From: Lumbricus terrestris
Lineage: Eukaryota > Annelida > Clitellata > Crassiclitellata > Lumbricidae
Length of the DNA: 64,000 nucleotides
Direction: 5' to 3'
NCBI GenBank assembly: GCA_949752735.1
Contig: OX457047.1
Coordinates: 35,231,113-35,295,112 of the forward strand
The position numbers were made by a program, and so were the translations under genes. This document shows positions 44,345 to 56,275 of this stretch, one piece after another. Within the stretch, counting starts at the first letter, position 1. Every line of letters starts with the position of its first letter. The notes below the pieces were generated by a model. That model made no database searches and was not told the origin of the DNA. It saw nothing but the letters and a program-made list of their open reading frames with translations.

Positions 44345-44915
44345 AAAGCATCGCTTTGGTTGGTCCTTTTTATATTTCAGGTTTTAGAGCAAGCTTTAAG
44401 CATGCTTCAGAGTAATGTTTTCATAATTTAGTTATTTTACCTTCTGTACTCTTCATGCTGTGCATATTTTGCATCATCTCACGGTTTTACTTAGCGTTGT
44501 CATCTTGCACTTTGATGCCGTAATCACAATTTAAATGTTCGACAATTTGATAATTTAGCAGCTCGGCTTGGCACTTTGAAGTTTGGTTTGCGTTCCTCTA
44601 ATTATTATGAGCTATTGCTGATTTTCAAATCGTGTGTACCGATTAGGAAAGATACTTTTATGTAGATGTTTGTAATTGTATCTGTGCTTTAGCTAAAAGA
44701 TACTTCAATCAAGACCACTTCACTCTAAGCCCATTTATTCTGAGAGGAGGAGACAGTCACTTGGCAGTCACTTAATTGTGACTAAGCCTTTATTTAATTG
44801 CAGCAGATCGACCAGCAAAACCCAACACCTCTGATCCTTTGGTAACCGGATTACTACGAACTACTTTGCTCATGCATAATACTTTGGACTACCGGTAGGC
44901 CTACTCTTATTGGAC
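44345..44915. other. Unannotated stretch
   Basis: No gene recognised. Weak similarity to 17780-17870 begins at about 44805. Confidence 0.35.
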
Positions 44916-45010
44916 AACCCCTCTGACTAGTCACAGCGCTCGTGAATAAGCTGGTGCCCTGCGCTTGGCTTTCGAGCGGTGCCTTAGAAATTTGGAGATT
45001 ACGATTGCGA
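44916..45010 (+). repeat. Interspersed repeat 3' end (GATTACG tail)
   Basis: Second copy of the family at 17871-17960: CAGCGCTCGTGAATAA and TTAGAAATTTGGAGATTACG are shared. Confidence 0.6.
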
Positions 45011-45019
45011 CGATCGCAC

Positions 45020-45584
45020 CAGAAATTGTTTCAATGGCTTGCTTCAGAGCTTTTTGTGGACAGGTGGTTTGAGTAGAAGCCAGTCGTGATGATCAGGGGA
45101 AAAAAGAAACGAAACTCTAGCATTTACTTCCTGAGCTGTAAGTGAGAAGCATGTTTTTGTTGTTGCAAAGAATGTAAGGACAAAGGAAATTGACAAGGCT
45201 ATATATCTATAGAGCACAGTCCAGATGGAGTAGGAGAAAGAGAAAGTGTGTGAGATAGAGAGTGAGTTTGTGAGGTACAGATAAACAGAGACAGAGTCAG
45301 AAAGACAAATAGAGAGAGACAGAGACAGAGAGAGATGCTCAGATTGAAGAAACAAATGTCTTGATTGTTAGATTTTGCAAAAGGTCAATTTTGAAAGCAA
45401 TGATGCATTCTGTCCTTAAAGATTGAAGCCATTGTTGCTGTTAGCCATTCTGGACGAAATTCTACACTGTAGTTTTAACATAATCAGGAAAATGGAGATG
45501 CTTGGGTTTGGTTTTATATTGTATTTTCGTTTATTCATTCAATATGAATAGACAGAACACTGCAATCCTTTGTATGTAACTTGG
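45020..45584. other. Unannotated stretch with GA-rich run
   Basis: A degenerate GAGAGACAGAGAC run lies at about 45225-45335; its minus-strand serine-rich frame is a repeat translation. Confidence 0.4.
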
Positions 45585-45670
45585 TTTATTCATTCGTTCA
45601 TTTCAGACATTTATATAGCGCCTCTTCCAGAGTAACTACTCAGAAGCGCTCCCGACCCAACCACGGCTAA
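45585..45670 (-). mobile_element. SINE 3' fragment
   Basis: Plus strand reads TTTATATAGCGCCTCTTC and CTCAGAAGCGCTCCCGACC, the 3' portion of the main SINE on the minus strand, with a (TTCAT) tail. Confidence 0.75.
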
Positions 45671-45679
45671 AGAGAAGAT

Positions 45680-47122
45680 TAGCGAGGTTTAGTTATTGAA
45701 AGATGTTTAGATGTTTTGCACAGAAGTTAAGAACAATAAAAAGAACTTAACAAAGCGTCATTTTCCCCAAGAAGTAAAAACTGAAAAAAATGGGGAAGAA
45801 CAGGGATAAAAATAATTGAACTTTGTTGCATCCATTTCTACAGTTTAAAATTAAATTTTAATCAGCAAGCAAATAACACAATTTTATTAGTAAACACTAG
45901 GTATCATTTATCCACAAGAATTGTTTCATTTATTATGACTATGGTGTAGCGAGAAATTAAAATATTTAAGTTTAAAAAAATTAAAATTCTATGCATAGGC
46001 CCTAAGTCCACATAGTCCATGCTGACATAAAATAGGCCTATTAGCAATTTAAAAAACTAAACTTTGTAGGTAATACTAGGTATAGTCTGTAGAGTGTAGG
46101 CTACTTAATTAAAAATTGTACTTACAAATTTTGTTTATGATTATTTGATTAACTTGATTTCAAATAATTTTTTTAAATTTCGTTTCTTGTAGGGCCTATT
46201 ATGTTACTTTTCTCAAATTATGACGTTTAAACGGTCAGACAGCGATTTTAATTAGGGCCTACCGTAGTTGAATTCTTGAAAGTACAGAGTTAGCGTAAGG
46301 GATATGAGATGAAAATCAAATTTAGGAAAATAATTATCAACAGCAAATAAATAAATAATGTCACATAGAAAAATAATATAAAAAACTGGAAAACGAGGCA
46401 AAAAATAATAGACAAAAACCGGGATTTTTCTGAGAAGAATAAAAACGAAAAAGACGTTTTTACAACAACTATGATGTTTGTATGGTTCTAGTTCAGTTTT
46501 GGTGTTGCTGAATGCTGACACATTGACACGTGCGGCAGTTCGTTTTCACTGCCCGGCCATCAAAACCCGACAGGAGCGTTGGGTAGTAATCTGACGGGGG
46601 TCGGATCGTTCCCCCTTTCTCTATCAACGGAAATTACGCACCGATGCAATCCACCCTTAGATCCAGCCGGATGTTAGATTTCGCCGCGGTGACGTACGTT
46701 ATGTCGGACATCCCTTCTTCTGTAGATAAATTGCATTTCCCGTCCTTTCTATATGTAAATGGATTCATCTTCCGTTGTTAGTTCGGTTTTGTCTCATGAT
46801 CGTCAAACGTATCATCAACTTTTATGCGACGGGGTCTCTGCACAGGTGAGGTACTCAAGTACTCAACGCTGACCAAAGTATTGAACGTGTGTAGTGTGTA
46901 CTTCCCGTCGGATATTTGCTCCTCGCGTGAAATCAAAGTTCAGACCAGTGAAGCGCTGTTCCTATCTGTGTGGCGCGTGCAATTCAGTTTTTATTTTTTA
47001 TTTTTGCTAATAATGTGAAATCTAATCTGTCTCAAAGTGTCTGATGACGTGTTTATTATCATAGTCTGACGATGATAAATTGATATCAATTTTTGTTTTT
47101 ATTATTTAACAATATGGGATTA
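45680..47122. other. Unannotated AT-rich stretch
   Basis: About 1.4 kb. Only short frames; none with recognisable motifs. Confidence 0.35.
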
Positions 47123-47161
47123 ATAATTAATATGATAATCCCGGATTATCATATTAATTAT
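47123..47161. repeat. Perfect 39-bp palindrome
   Basis: 19-bp arms ATAATTAATATGATAATCC and its exact reverse complement separated by a single C. Confidence 0.92.
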
Positions 47162-47233
47162 GGTTATTTCTTTCAGTTGAAACCACAGCTCGTGTATGTT
47201 TTGTGTTTATTAGCAATATCAGATTATCAAATT

Positions 47234-47310
47234 AAGTAAGTAAGTAAGTATGTAAGTAACCTTTGTTTGCATCTGACCAGTGCACATGCATTACATTACA
47301 TTGCATAAAA
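47234..47310. repeat. Interspersed repeat (TAAG)n-CCTTTGTTTGCATCTGA
   Basis: (TAAG)n followed by TAACCTTTGTTTGCATCTGA, related to the tandem copies at 16901-17247. Confidence 0.6.
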
Positions 47311-47437
47311 TGAATACGTGCATACATTTAAAAACGTGAGTGAAACTGAATAGTTTCTGTAATTTAAAATTCATGACCGCTTCTTTGTGTTTTCTTTCTT
47401 TTGAAAGGACACAGCGATATTATAGTTGCTTAAATAA

Positions 47438-47938
<501 letters not shown>

Positions 47939-47939
47939 A

Positions 47940-48206
47940 CTACTACTGGTATTATTTTTTCAACGGCCTTGCACATCATTGTCGCTGTAATTATCATCGT
48001 TATCGTCATTATCGCAATGCGGCTTTTACGTGTTGAGTCGTCGTGCATGGTCGTGCGTTCTTCTGCTGCTGAAGAACATTTGAAAGGTTTCAAGTTTCTC
48101 GAGCATCATTTCTATGTGTTGATACGATCATTTAATTCCTGTATCATTTTCTTGCACCAGTAGCGTGCAACGCATCTGAGATTTTTTCAATCTTCTGTCA
48201 CATCGA
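47940..48206. other. Unannotated stretch
   Basis: Nothing recognised. Confidence 0.3.
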
Positions 48207-48440
48207 TAGTGTGCAGTGGTTTGTGTGCTGGGCTGTTGCTTGAAAGCTCGTGTGTTCAATTCGCTCAAATCCCATTCAGTGGCGGTGCCAGGATTTCAGT
48301 TTTGGGGGGCTGGATTTGTGGGAAAAATTTTCTGTTTTCAGCCGCCAAAATTTCTGACGACCTTTTTTCCCCGATTCAGTGTCCGTGCTGTAGTCGGGAG
48401 CGCCTCTGAGTAGCAATCTTGAAGGGGTGGTATGACAATC
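48207..48440 (+). mobile_element. SINE interrupted by a CAGTGGCGG MITE fragment
   Basis: A degraded tRNA-like head (GTGCAGTGGTTTGTGTGCTG ... GTTCAATTC) at 48207-48282 and the SINE 3' part (CCGATTCAGTGTCCGTGCTG ... GAGCGCCTCTGAGTAG ... CTTGAAGGGG) at 48369-48440. Between them, 48283-48368 begins CAGTGGCGGTGCCAGGATTT and matches the MITE remnant at 2410. Confidence 0.65.
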
Positions 48441-49059
48441 ATACATACATGCATACATACATACATACATACATACATACATACATACATACATACATAC
48501 ATACATACATACATGCATGCATGCATGCATACATACATACATACATACATACATACATACATACACACATACATACACACACAGTCACACATACATACAT
48601 ACACATACATACATACATTCATACTCACACATGCACACTTACATACACACATACACACACATACATACATACATACATACATGTACATACATACATACAT
48701 ACATACATACATACATACATACATACATACATACACACATACACACACTCATACATACATACACACATACATACATACATACATACATACATACATACAT
48801 ACACACACACATACACACACACTCATACATACATACACACATACATACATACATACATACATACACACATACATACATACATACATACATGTACATACAT
48901 ACATACATACATACACACACACATACACACACACTCATACATACATACACACATACATACATACATACATACATAGTACATACATACATACACACACACA
49001 CACATACATAGTACATACATACATACACACATACATAGTACATACATACATACATGCAA
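48441..49059. repeat. (CATA)n/(CACA)n microsatellite, about 620 bp
   Basis: Long compound array of CATA with CACA, GCATGCATG and TAGTACATA interruptions. Starts directly at the 3' end of the SINE at 48440. Several internal segments of about 110 bp with CACACTCATACATAC look like duplicated blocks. All frames across it are repeat translations. Confidence 0.95.
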
Positions 49060-49319
49060 TGTTACATAAATTACCAACATCCGTGCATTTGAAGGAGTCA
49101 GCTCTAAGTGTCTTCATGCTAGATGACTATTAGTGCCAAGATGCTGTTTGCTATTTCGTTTCAATGGTTTCTGAGTGGAATCTGTATTGACTTCCAGAGC
49201 ACATATAGTGACGTTGGCCGAGCTTATTTTATTTTCTTGTCGTTGATGATGGAAGGATATAGATATAGATACAGATATAGTCGTTGTTGCCCATAACGAA
49301 GGTGTTTACAGAGTTGGAG

Positions 49320-49620
49320 TTCGACGTAATGATGATGGTGATGGATGATGATGGTGATGTGATGATCATGGATGATGCTGATGATGACGATGATTACGTT
49401 TAATGGATATTGGTAAGATGGTTGTACCGGTTAACAAAATTTTGTGAGAACTTTGCTTGGTGAAAACACTGATTCTCATAATAAAGTTGTTTTTGATGGT
49501 GATAATTGCGATGATGATGATGATGATGACGACGGACGACGACGACGACGATGACGATGATGATGATGATAATGACGACGACGATGACGTGATTGCAATG
49601 ATGATGAGGATCACAATGAT
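49320..49620. repeat. GAT/GAC trinucleotide repeats
   Basis: Impure GATGATGGTGATG-type stretches at about 49328-49395 and 49508-49615. Confidence 0.85.
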
Positions 49621-49711
49621 CATGGGATCGGATTTAGAATGATTGTTTTGGCCAGTTATGTTCCTTGCAGGGATTATGTAGTTTGGCAGCCCCTAAGCAC
49701 TGCATTGCATT

Positions 49712-49950
49712 TGTGAGGCGCGGTGGTGTAGTGGGTATGTTCGTTGCCTTACAACTGGAGAGTTGCAGGTTCGAACCCACCTCAAGCCACCACGTAGGGA
49801 CCATGAGCAAGTCTTTCACTCGCAATTGCTCGGGCGTTTCAGCGTGAAACTCCAATGCAGCATCAGCGCTGTAGTCGAGGGGCGCTTCTGAGCAGAGAGA
49901 ACTTGAAGGGATGCTATAGAAATGGAGAAATAACTAAATACATAAAATAA
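49712..49950 (+). mobile_element. tRNA-derived SINE with intact A and B boxes
   Basis: The clearest head in the window: A box TGGTGTAGTGG at 49724-49734 and B box GGTTCGAACCC at 49768-49778, the spacing expected for an RNA polymerase III promoter. The body has GGGACCATGAGCAAGTC and GCGTGAAACTCCAATGCAG, the 3' end GGCGCTTCTGAG and GAAGGGATGCTATAGAAATG, then an A-rich tail. Confidence 0.92.
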
Positions 49951-51390
49951 AATTGCAAGGAGGTCTTGACAGCCAGGGCCTGTCATAATTCCCATGCTGT
50001 GGAGAGCTAGCTGGAGGAGCAGGAGCACAAGACGAAGGAGGAATAGAAGGAGAATGAGAAAAAGAGTTTGACTGGAAAAGCAGGATAGAGGAACAGTAAT
50101 ATAAGATTGGGAATAGATGGAGGAGATTTTACAGGACCTTTTTGAGGCGAGCACTTCTAATTGCAACACTTCCTACCAGTCATTGTCTGAGAATCATTAA
50201 TTATTGACGCTAGAAAGGTTTGCTGCACAGCCGCAGTGCTTGTCGTTCATTCTGCCACGCTGGTTCTCTGCTTTTTGGGGTTCGTCTTGGCCATTCCGAG
50301 TATTATATGGTACCTGCTTTTTCACTCTGTGTTCTGAGATGCTGAGATGCTCGACTGGCAATTAGCTGCACACCAACTAAATATGCCTTGCTGCTTTTTC
50401 ACGACTAAGGTTATTATGTAATTGCCTGGAAGCGTGCATATATGCGAGAAATCACTAAGTGAAACACAGCGTGCACCAACCAGCATGCATGAGATTGACT
50501 GACAGACGAAAACATAAGAGAGGCAGAAATGATTTAGCCAGCGAGGGTACTGGAGACAATGCAGCAATATCCAGTCGGACGTTCGTACATAGTAGCACTG
50601 TTTATAGTCGATGTTTGTAGTCGATGTTTTGATTAGATGTGCAGGCAGCACCCAGAGTTATTCTTTTGCTGCATTTGATTTTATTTTGCCCACAGCGTAG
50701 CATCATTTGTCTGAGTTTTTTTGGTGCGTATCTAGGTACATTACAGTGCGCAACAGCTTTAGCTGCTGTGTGGTAATTGCTCATTTGTTGTTTGTATTCT
50801 CCCGGTTAGTTTTTTTTTAGTTGGAAAGCAGTTCAATCGAATTCATTTCTTGTGCAGAAGTCGTTACAGATTATACTTGTGCAGGGGTGGATCCAGAGGG
50901 CAATCCGGCCATGGCCCCATTCAGAGATTTGCAGAGGACGTGGCCCACCACCCATTAGGTTTCAACGTTTCAACCAAAGAGAAAAGAAAGAGTAGCATAT
51001 GACTAAAAAAGGTCATCAGCGTTTGGATAACGGAGTTGCTAAGGTTTTTTTTAGATATTTTTTAGATAAAGACTGAAAAAAAGGTAACCAGATTTGACCA
51101 CCGAAATGTTTTTGGTGTCCAAGACCAAAATTTTTGCCCCCATAAAAATTTCTTTATCTGCCCCGTACATGTGCTTACCTGATTGGTGACATAATGGTTT
51201 AGTTTGCCAGTTAATGGTAATGGCAGACCTGTAGGCTATTGAATTGTGCATTTATATGAACTATACTTCGGATATTGATCTATTGATGTTAATTGGCTTG
51301 ATTATAGTCATTTACCTTTCAATTTGATTCCAGTTTAAACAGTTTGAAAAATTCTTTCGTACAGCAGTACTCGGAGCATTGCACTAGGAA
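49951..51390. other. Unannotated stretch with possible MITE end
   Basis: No gene recognised. GCAGGGGTGGATCCAGAGGG at about 50882 resembles a common hAT MITE terminus, but no partner end was found. Confidence 0.35.
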
Positions 51391-51398
51391 GCAAACAT

Positions 51399-51749
51399 AC
51401 GTGGTTCCCAACCTTTTTTTTACTTCAGGGCCACTTTTTCTAAGCTGGAGGGCACGAGGGCCACTTTTTCTTAGTTGATGGACATTAGGGGGCCACAAGG
51501 CTAAAATTTAATTAACTAAAAGCATATGAGACTTTTATATTGATTCAAAATTGAATGTTCGATGCTGTTTTTAGACATCAAAATAAAATAATTTGTAAAG
51601 AAAATAATAATTATGTGTTCTATCATGTCCAAATTGTCAATTTATTTCATATATTTTTGTTAATTCTTTAAGAGATGAGGAGATGAGGGCCATTTATTAA
51701 GGCCTGGCGGGCCACTTTTGGCCTACGGGCCACGAGTTGGGAATCGCTG
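51399..51749. mobile_element. hAT-like MITE (GTGGTTCCCAACC ends)
   Basis: Left end GTGGTTCCCAACCTTTTT, right end GAGTTGGGAATCGCTG. Interior has GGGCCACTTTTTCTAAG direct repeats and, inverted, GGCGGGCCACTTTTGG. Flanks GCAAACAT and GTGTACAT may be a decayed duplication. Confidence 0.65.
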
Positions 51750-51759
51750 GTGTACATGA

Positions 51760-52685
51760 TAGGCTACAATCTATGGATCTGAACATCGTCGTCAGCAGTG
51801 GTTGTTGCGACGCTCCAGTACAGTGGCACACGACAAGTTTATGGACTGTGAATGTCTCGTCGTGTGTAATACGTCGTATGCCAGGAGTCCCATATTGTTT
51901 CAGCACCACACAGCAGCTTCCGTATCTGCTTCTGCATCTTCGGGCAGAGTCATATGCTTCTGATTTACAGTGTTAAGTGGACCGGAATGCTTCGTGTGGC
52001 GCGCAGGGAATTGCATCGATTGCATTGTATCTTTTTCTGGTCCGACTCCAGCTTCCTCCTCCTCCTCTCCTACTCCTCCTCCGCTGTTTCTGCAGGCGGC
52101 ATTGGCGGCGGCGAAATGCATTCAGCTGCACACCGGTTTCATTTCTGAGATATCCCGAGTTTTCGCAGCCGGCCCCGCGGGTAACATTCTCACATTCGTC
52201 TGCCGCCGGTTCCAGTTTAAGTCACAGATTGAGGATGGCAGAAATAAAGCCGATGCTGCTGCTGCTGGTGGTGGTGGTGGTGGTGGTGGTGGTGGTGCCA
52301 GCGCCGCAAAGGCCACTTGTGTTGCGCCCAGTCGGCCGGTCGGCAGAAGACGATACGGAGCTGCTGCTGCTACTCTGAAAGGGTCTTTTAGCTGTCGTAT
52401 AAAAAAGAAGCAGCATAACGGCTGGGTGGTGGGTGGTGGTGGGTGGTGGGCGCATGCCGCACGCAGCGTCTTGCATTGTTTTATGCCCGTCGTCGACACT
52501 CTTACCGTCGTCGTCGTCGTCGTCGTGTGCGTTTCGTCCTGTCATCGGTAACCGTTGGCTCGACGGTAATTTGATGTGTTGTCTCGATTCTCGATCGCCA
52601 ATCCGGATAGAGCAAGGTTGCCACCGCCGCACGATGCTGAATGTCTTGTCTTTTATGGCCGTGTATTGAATTTGCCTGAGTGAGT
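51760..52685. other. GC-rich stretch, no confirmed gene
   Basis: About 52040-52560 is GC- and CpG-rich with (CTC)n, (GGT)n (about 52266-52300), (GGGTGGT)n and (CGT)n repeats. Several overlapping frames (for example 51970-52551 plus) carry glycine- or proline-rich runs from these repeats and no recognisable domain. It could be a promoter or CpG island; I do not call a gene. Confidence 0.35.
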
Positions 52686-52712
52686 GTCTGTGTGTGTGTG
52701 TGTGTGTGTGGA

Positions 52713-52744
<32 letters not shown>

Positions 52745-52975
52745 GATGCATGCATGCGTTTGTGTTTATTTGTGTTTGTCGACGTGTGTGCATGTGGGTG
52801 TGTTTGTGTTTGTGGGTGCATGCAATTGTGTGTGTTTGTGGGTGTGTGCATGAGGGTGAATGTTTTGTGTGTGTTTGTTTGTGTGTATGTGTATGTTTGT
52901 GTGTATGTGTATGTTTATGTGTATGCATGTGTTTGTGTGTATGTGTGTAGTTTGTGTGTGTGTGTAGTGAACATG
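52686..52975. repeat. (TG)n microsatellite
   Basis: Impure TG repeat with TTTG, TATG and GGTG variants. Confidence 0.92.
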
Positions 52976-53118
52976 GATGCGTGTACTTTCCAATTGATTT
53001 GACATATTTTATTGTAAACAAGACTATCAGCCTCCAATAAGCCTTTATGGTCGTTCTTTTAAATATTGTTCAGGCTATTTTCTGTTGGCTGTTGCTGCTG
53101 TGGTTTCCACGTAAGTTG

Positions 53119-53376
53119 CAGTGGCGTAGCCAGGATTTTATGATGGGGGAGGGGTTTGTGGCCTGGCCAGATACCCTTCCTGACACCGACCCAACAGTAT
53201 TACAGTAAATAAAAAAGGGAATAAAGTAACAAAGATAATAAAGTAAGAAAACAATTGTTAATACAAATAATTGTTTTGTTTTTCTTATTTAAGTTTATAA
53301 CCTTTTAAAAAACTTTTTCCTTAGCCAATGGGGGAGAGGAGGTTTAACCCCCTAAGCCCCCTTGTCTACGCCACTG
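53119..53376. mobile_element. hAT-like MITE (CAGTGGCGTAGCCAGG)
   Basis: 258 bp; ends CAGTGGCGTAG and CTACGCCACTG are exact inverted repeats, with perfect 8-bp duplication GTAAGTTG (53111-53118 and 53377-53384). This terminus type is widespread among animal hAT MITEs. A left-end remnant is at 33283. Confidence 0.93.
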
Positions 53377-53710
53377 GTAAGTTGGATATGATTGAATTCA
53401 CCTCAGAATGTTTTGGAGGGATAATTGCTTCCGTTCCAGCCGCTAGGGTGAAGAATTTGAAGGACAGAATTATGGTTTGCGTTTGGGGCTAGGGAAGGGA
53501 AATCTGTTGTTGCAAATGAGAGAAGCTATTATTTAATAACTCTGCTGTTCAACTGGACGAATATTCAGTGTGTCGTCAAATAATTCTGTGCTTTTTATGT
53601 GGACCATCATCCAGAATCTAATTCATTAGATTAGTTCTTAATATATATCCTCCTCTATTTTTGTGCTAGACAAAATGCAACTGCAGCCAAATAACGTTCG
53701 CGATGTTGTG

Positions 53711-53815
53711 TCATCATCATCGTTATCATCTCATTATCGTCATCATTATCCTCATCATTATCATCATCGTCGTCATCACTATCAGTATCATCGTCGTCGT
53801 CGTCATCATCATTGC
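53711..53815. repeat. (TCA)n/(TCG)n trinucleotide repeat
   Basis: Impure CATCATCGTCGTCATC repeat. Confidence 0.85.
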
Positions 53816-54096
53816 AATTTAGGTATCATAATTGTCTCCATGAACAACAGCTTTATTGCATTCATCAACATATATGGCAAAACAACTCTCAAAAATATTC
53901 TTAACAACTTTGTTATGCACCAAAACAACTACGAACTTGCAAAAATATTCCTCACATGTACCATTTAATTGGGTTCTGTGTATACTGCTTCACCATGGTA
54001 GTAGAAATATGGATGGATAATTGATATAAAAAAATGCAAACATGGCAAAGAAAATATGATCATTTTCGTGATGTTAAATCGCACACACCATCACTC

Positions 54097-54118
54097 ACAC
54101 ACACACACACACACACAC
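54097..54118. repeat. (CA)n microsatellite
   Basis: Short pure CA run. Confidence 0.85.
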
Positions 54119-54555
54119 TTATGTTCCACCTTGGGTTCCAGTGTCGATCCACCCTTCAAGCAGCGAGCCAAGCTCAGCTCCTTGTTCCCCACATGTGAAC
54201 TGCTATCCAACAGCGAATTGGCTCCATGTTATACTGCGCTTAGTGCCCAGGAGTCGCTCCACTTTGTTCCTTAAAAATCTCAAACTGTCATATTTAGCCG
54301 TGGTTGAGCCAGAATTGCCTCTGAGTAGTCATTCCAACACTCTGCTTTTTGTTGACCTATCTGAAGATGAGTCAGTTGCCTCAAGAAACATAATATTATG
54401 TCAACAAAGACGAGACAAGAGATTCCAGCTTGCATAAAGACTGCTGGGTATAGCTTATTCCAGAAAGATGGAATAACTTAACATTGGAATACTGTTGACT
54501 CCGCAGTTTGAAATGCTTGCTTTAATTATGAATGATAATGAAATGGCGCTGGTAG

Positions 54556-55461
54556 CAGTGTTATTTCTATTAACTGAAACTGCAACTGAAATAGCAGAAT
54601 AACTGAAAAATCTATGCCATTTAACTGTAACTGAAACTGAAACTGAAAAATGTTGAATAACTGAAACTGTAATAGAAACTGAAAAACAATAACTGTATAA
54701 CTGAAGAATCAAAAGGAGTTAACTTGAAAATAAAGCAAGTGCTTTTTCTATACATTTCTCACAACATAACTATTCAGAGGCGTTCTCAGCACGGAAACTT
54801 CGGGGGAGAAGAAATGCCTTTAAAGAACATGAGACCAATGAAGAGAAACTAGTCATTAGTTGAGCCTTACTGCCCCTTAGTGTAAATTAAAAATTTAGTA
54901 TTATGTTTGACTACTGCCTTTCTATAACATTTGTAATTCTGCTATTACATGACAAGTTGATTAATCACTTTGAGGGGTGTTTCACTCGTTATCTTTTGGT
55001 TTGTGAACATATGTGGCAGTCTGACAGAGCTCCTATCCATCTCTGGCCCTGATTGCAGAAGACTTCGTATCCGCGCCTGCTTCACAAGCATATGTTGAGC
55101 GCGTCTTCTCAGTTTGTGGGGACTTGTGTGCAAGAAAGCGAAACAGATTAAGTGTAAACTTGGAACGTCGTGTGTTCCTCAAAGTCAACCGACAATACGT
55201 AAAATCAGATTGATCTCCTATTCAACTTTCTGGGAACTTTGCGCAATATGTGTGACTGTGATCAGTGTCTTAGCAGTTGTGACGTTTGAATATACACGTA
55301 ATAACTGTAACTGAAACTGTAACTGAAAAGTAAGAAATAACTGTAACTGAAACTGAAAAATCTCATTGCAGTTAACTGTAACTGAAACTGTAACTGAAAT
55401 ATAAAAAATAGATAACTGTAACTGAAACTGTAACTGAAAAACCATAACTGAAATAACACTG
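54556..55461 (+). mobile_element. hAT transposon deletion derivative (906 bp)
   Basis: Ends CAGTGTTATTTC and GAAATAACACTG are exact inverted repeats, with perfect 8-bp duplication GCTGGTAG (54548-54555 and 55462-55469). Both subterminal regions (54567-54700 and 55297-55455) are filled with AACTGAAACTGTAACTGAAA-like repeats in the same orientation on both sides. The middle retains the 3' end of a hAT transposase (55031-55213). A short SINE-like fragment may be present at about 54757-54797. Confidence 0.93.
55031..55213 (+). pseudogene. hAT transposase C-terminal dimerisation domain remnant
   Basis: The frame from 55031 reads SYPSLALIAEDFVSAPASQA, then YVERVFSVCGDL, RKRNRL and VFLKVN before TGA at 55211. 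This order (YP.LA..A, P.S.A..ERVFS..G, KR.RL, L..N) is the hAT-C dimerisation domain. Upstream the frame is closed by TGA at 55022, and the rest of the transposase (BED finger, DDE core) is missing. It could also be viewed as the last exon of a domesticated gene, but its position inside a complete inverted-repeat element favours a deletion derivative. Confidence 0.85.
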
Positions 55462-55499
55462 GCTGGTAGTAGTTTTTCTGATTTTAAAAGCTTCCATTT

Positions 55500-56027
55500 A
55501 CTCCGTGTAACCTACTATAGTCCAATGAGTTTTATTCTGGGTCGGTTGACCAAGTGTCATCTTCCAGGAGAGGCATTACCGTATGCATAAGTCTCTTATT
55601 TCAGACCGTAATTCAACTTTTTCGTAGAATTAATAAGCAGCGTTGGATGAAGAACAGCGTATACGTATTAGCATGCTTGACGTAAGTGAGAGATATATTC
55701 GGATTGGACGATGCTCATATGGTTTTTGCGTGCCATCTCCAGATCCACGCTGCCAGGAACATCGCATCCACATCCTTGATCCAGTTACTGTCAGTGTCTT
55801 CTCTTGTGACGGACTTCGGAATTGATCCATGTTTCCGGAATGATGGATGATTTGAGTGATGGAGCATTCTCCGAATTGTTTTCGACGTCTGCATTATTTC
55901 ACTTGCAAGACAATCTGTGAAAACTCCAGCTGCAGACGCTGGGCAAGCGAGCCGAGCCGTCGTGGGTGCCTTTACGACTATCGTATTTAGTTTATTATGA
56001 TATATTGCATTATTGTTTTGCATTTAA
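55500..56027. other. Unannotated stretch
   Basis: A 102-codon minus-strand frame (55715-56023) has no recognised domain. No gene called. Confidence 0.35.
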
Positions 56028-56255
56028 CGTATGTATGTATGTGTGTGTGTATGTATGTATGTATGATGTATGTATGTATGTATGTATGTATGTATGTATG
56101 TATGTATGTATGTATGTATGTATGTATGTATGTATGTACATATGTATGTATGTAGGAATGTATGATAGTGTATGTATGTATGTATGTATGTATGTATGTA
56201 TGACATTGTATGTATGTATGTATGTATGCATGCATGCATGCATGTATGAATGAAT
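56028..56255. repeat. (TATG)n microsatellite
   Basis: About 225 bp of TATG with occasional interruptions (GATG, CATA, GGAATG). It lies next to the 3' end of the SINE at 56276. Confidence 0.95.
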
Positions 56256-56275
56256 GTATCTTATCTTCTTATCTG

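Noticed and set aside
48419..49133. Frames of up to 233 codons on both strands (HTYI, CVYV repeats)
   Set aside because: Translations of the (CATA)n/(CACA)n array.
49724..49800. A genuine tRNA gene (A and B boxes present)
   Set aside because: The sequence does not fold as a complete tRNA, and the same head is attached to a common body in at least nine copies; it is a SINE head.
51970..52551. 193-codon plus-strand frame in GC-rich DNA
   Set aside because: Alternative frames and the opposite strand are equally open, and the sequence is dominated by repeat-derived glycine runs; no domain.
55715..56023. 102-codon minus-strand frame
   Set aside because: No recognisable domain; runs towards the (TATG)n array.
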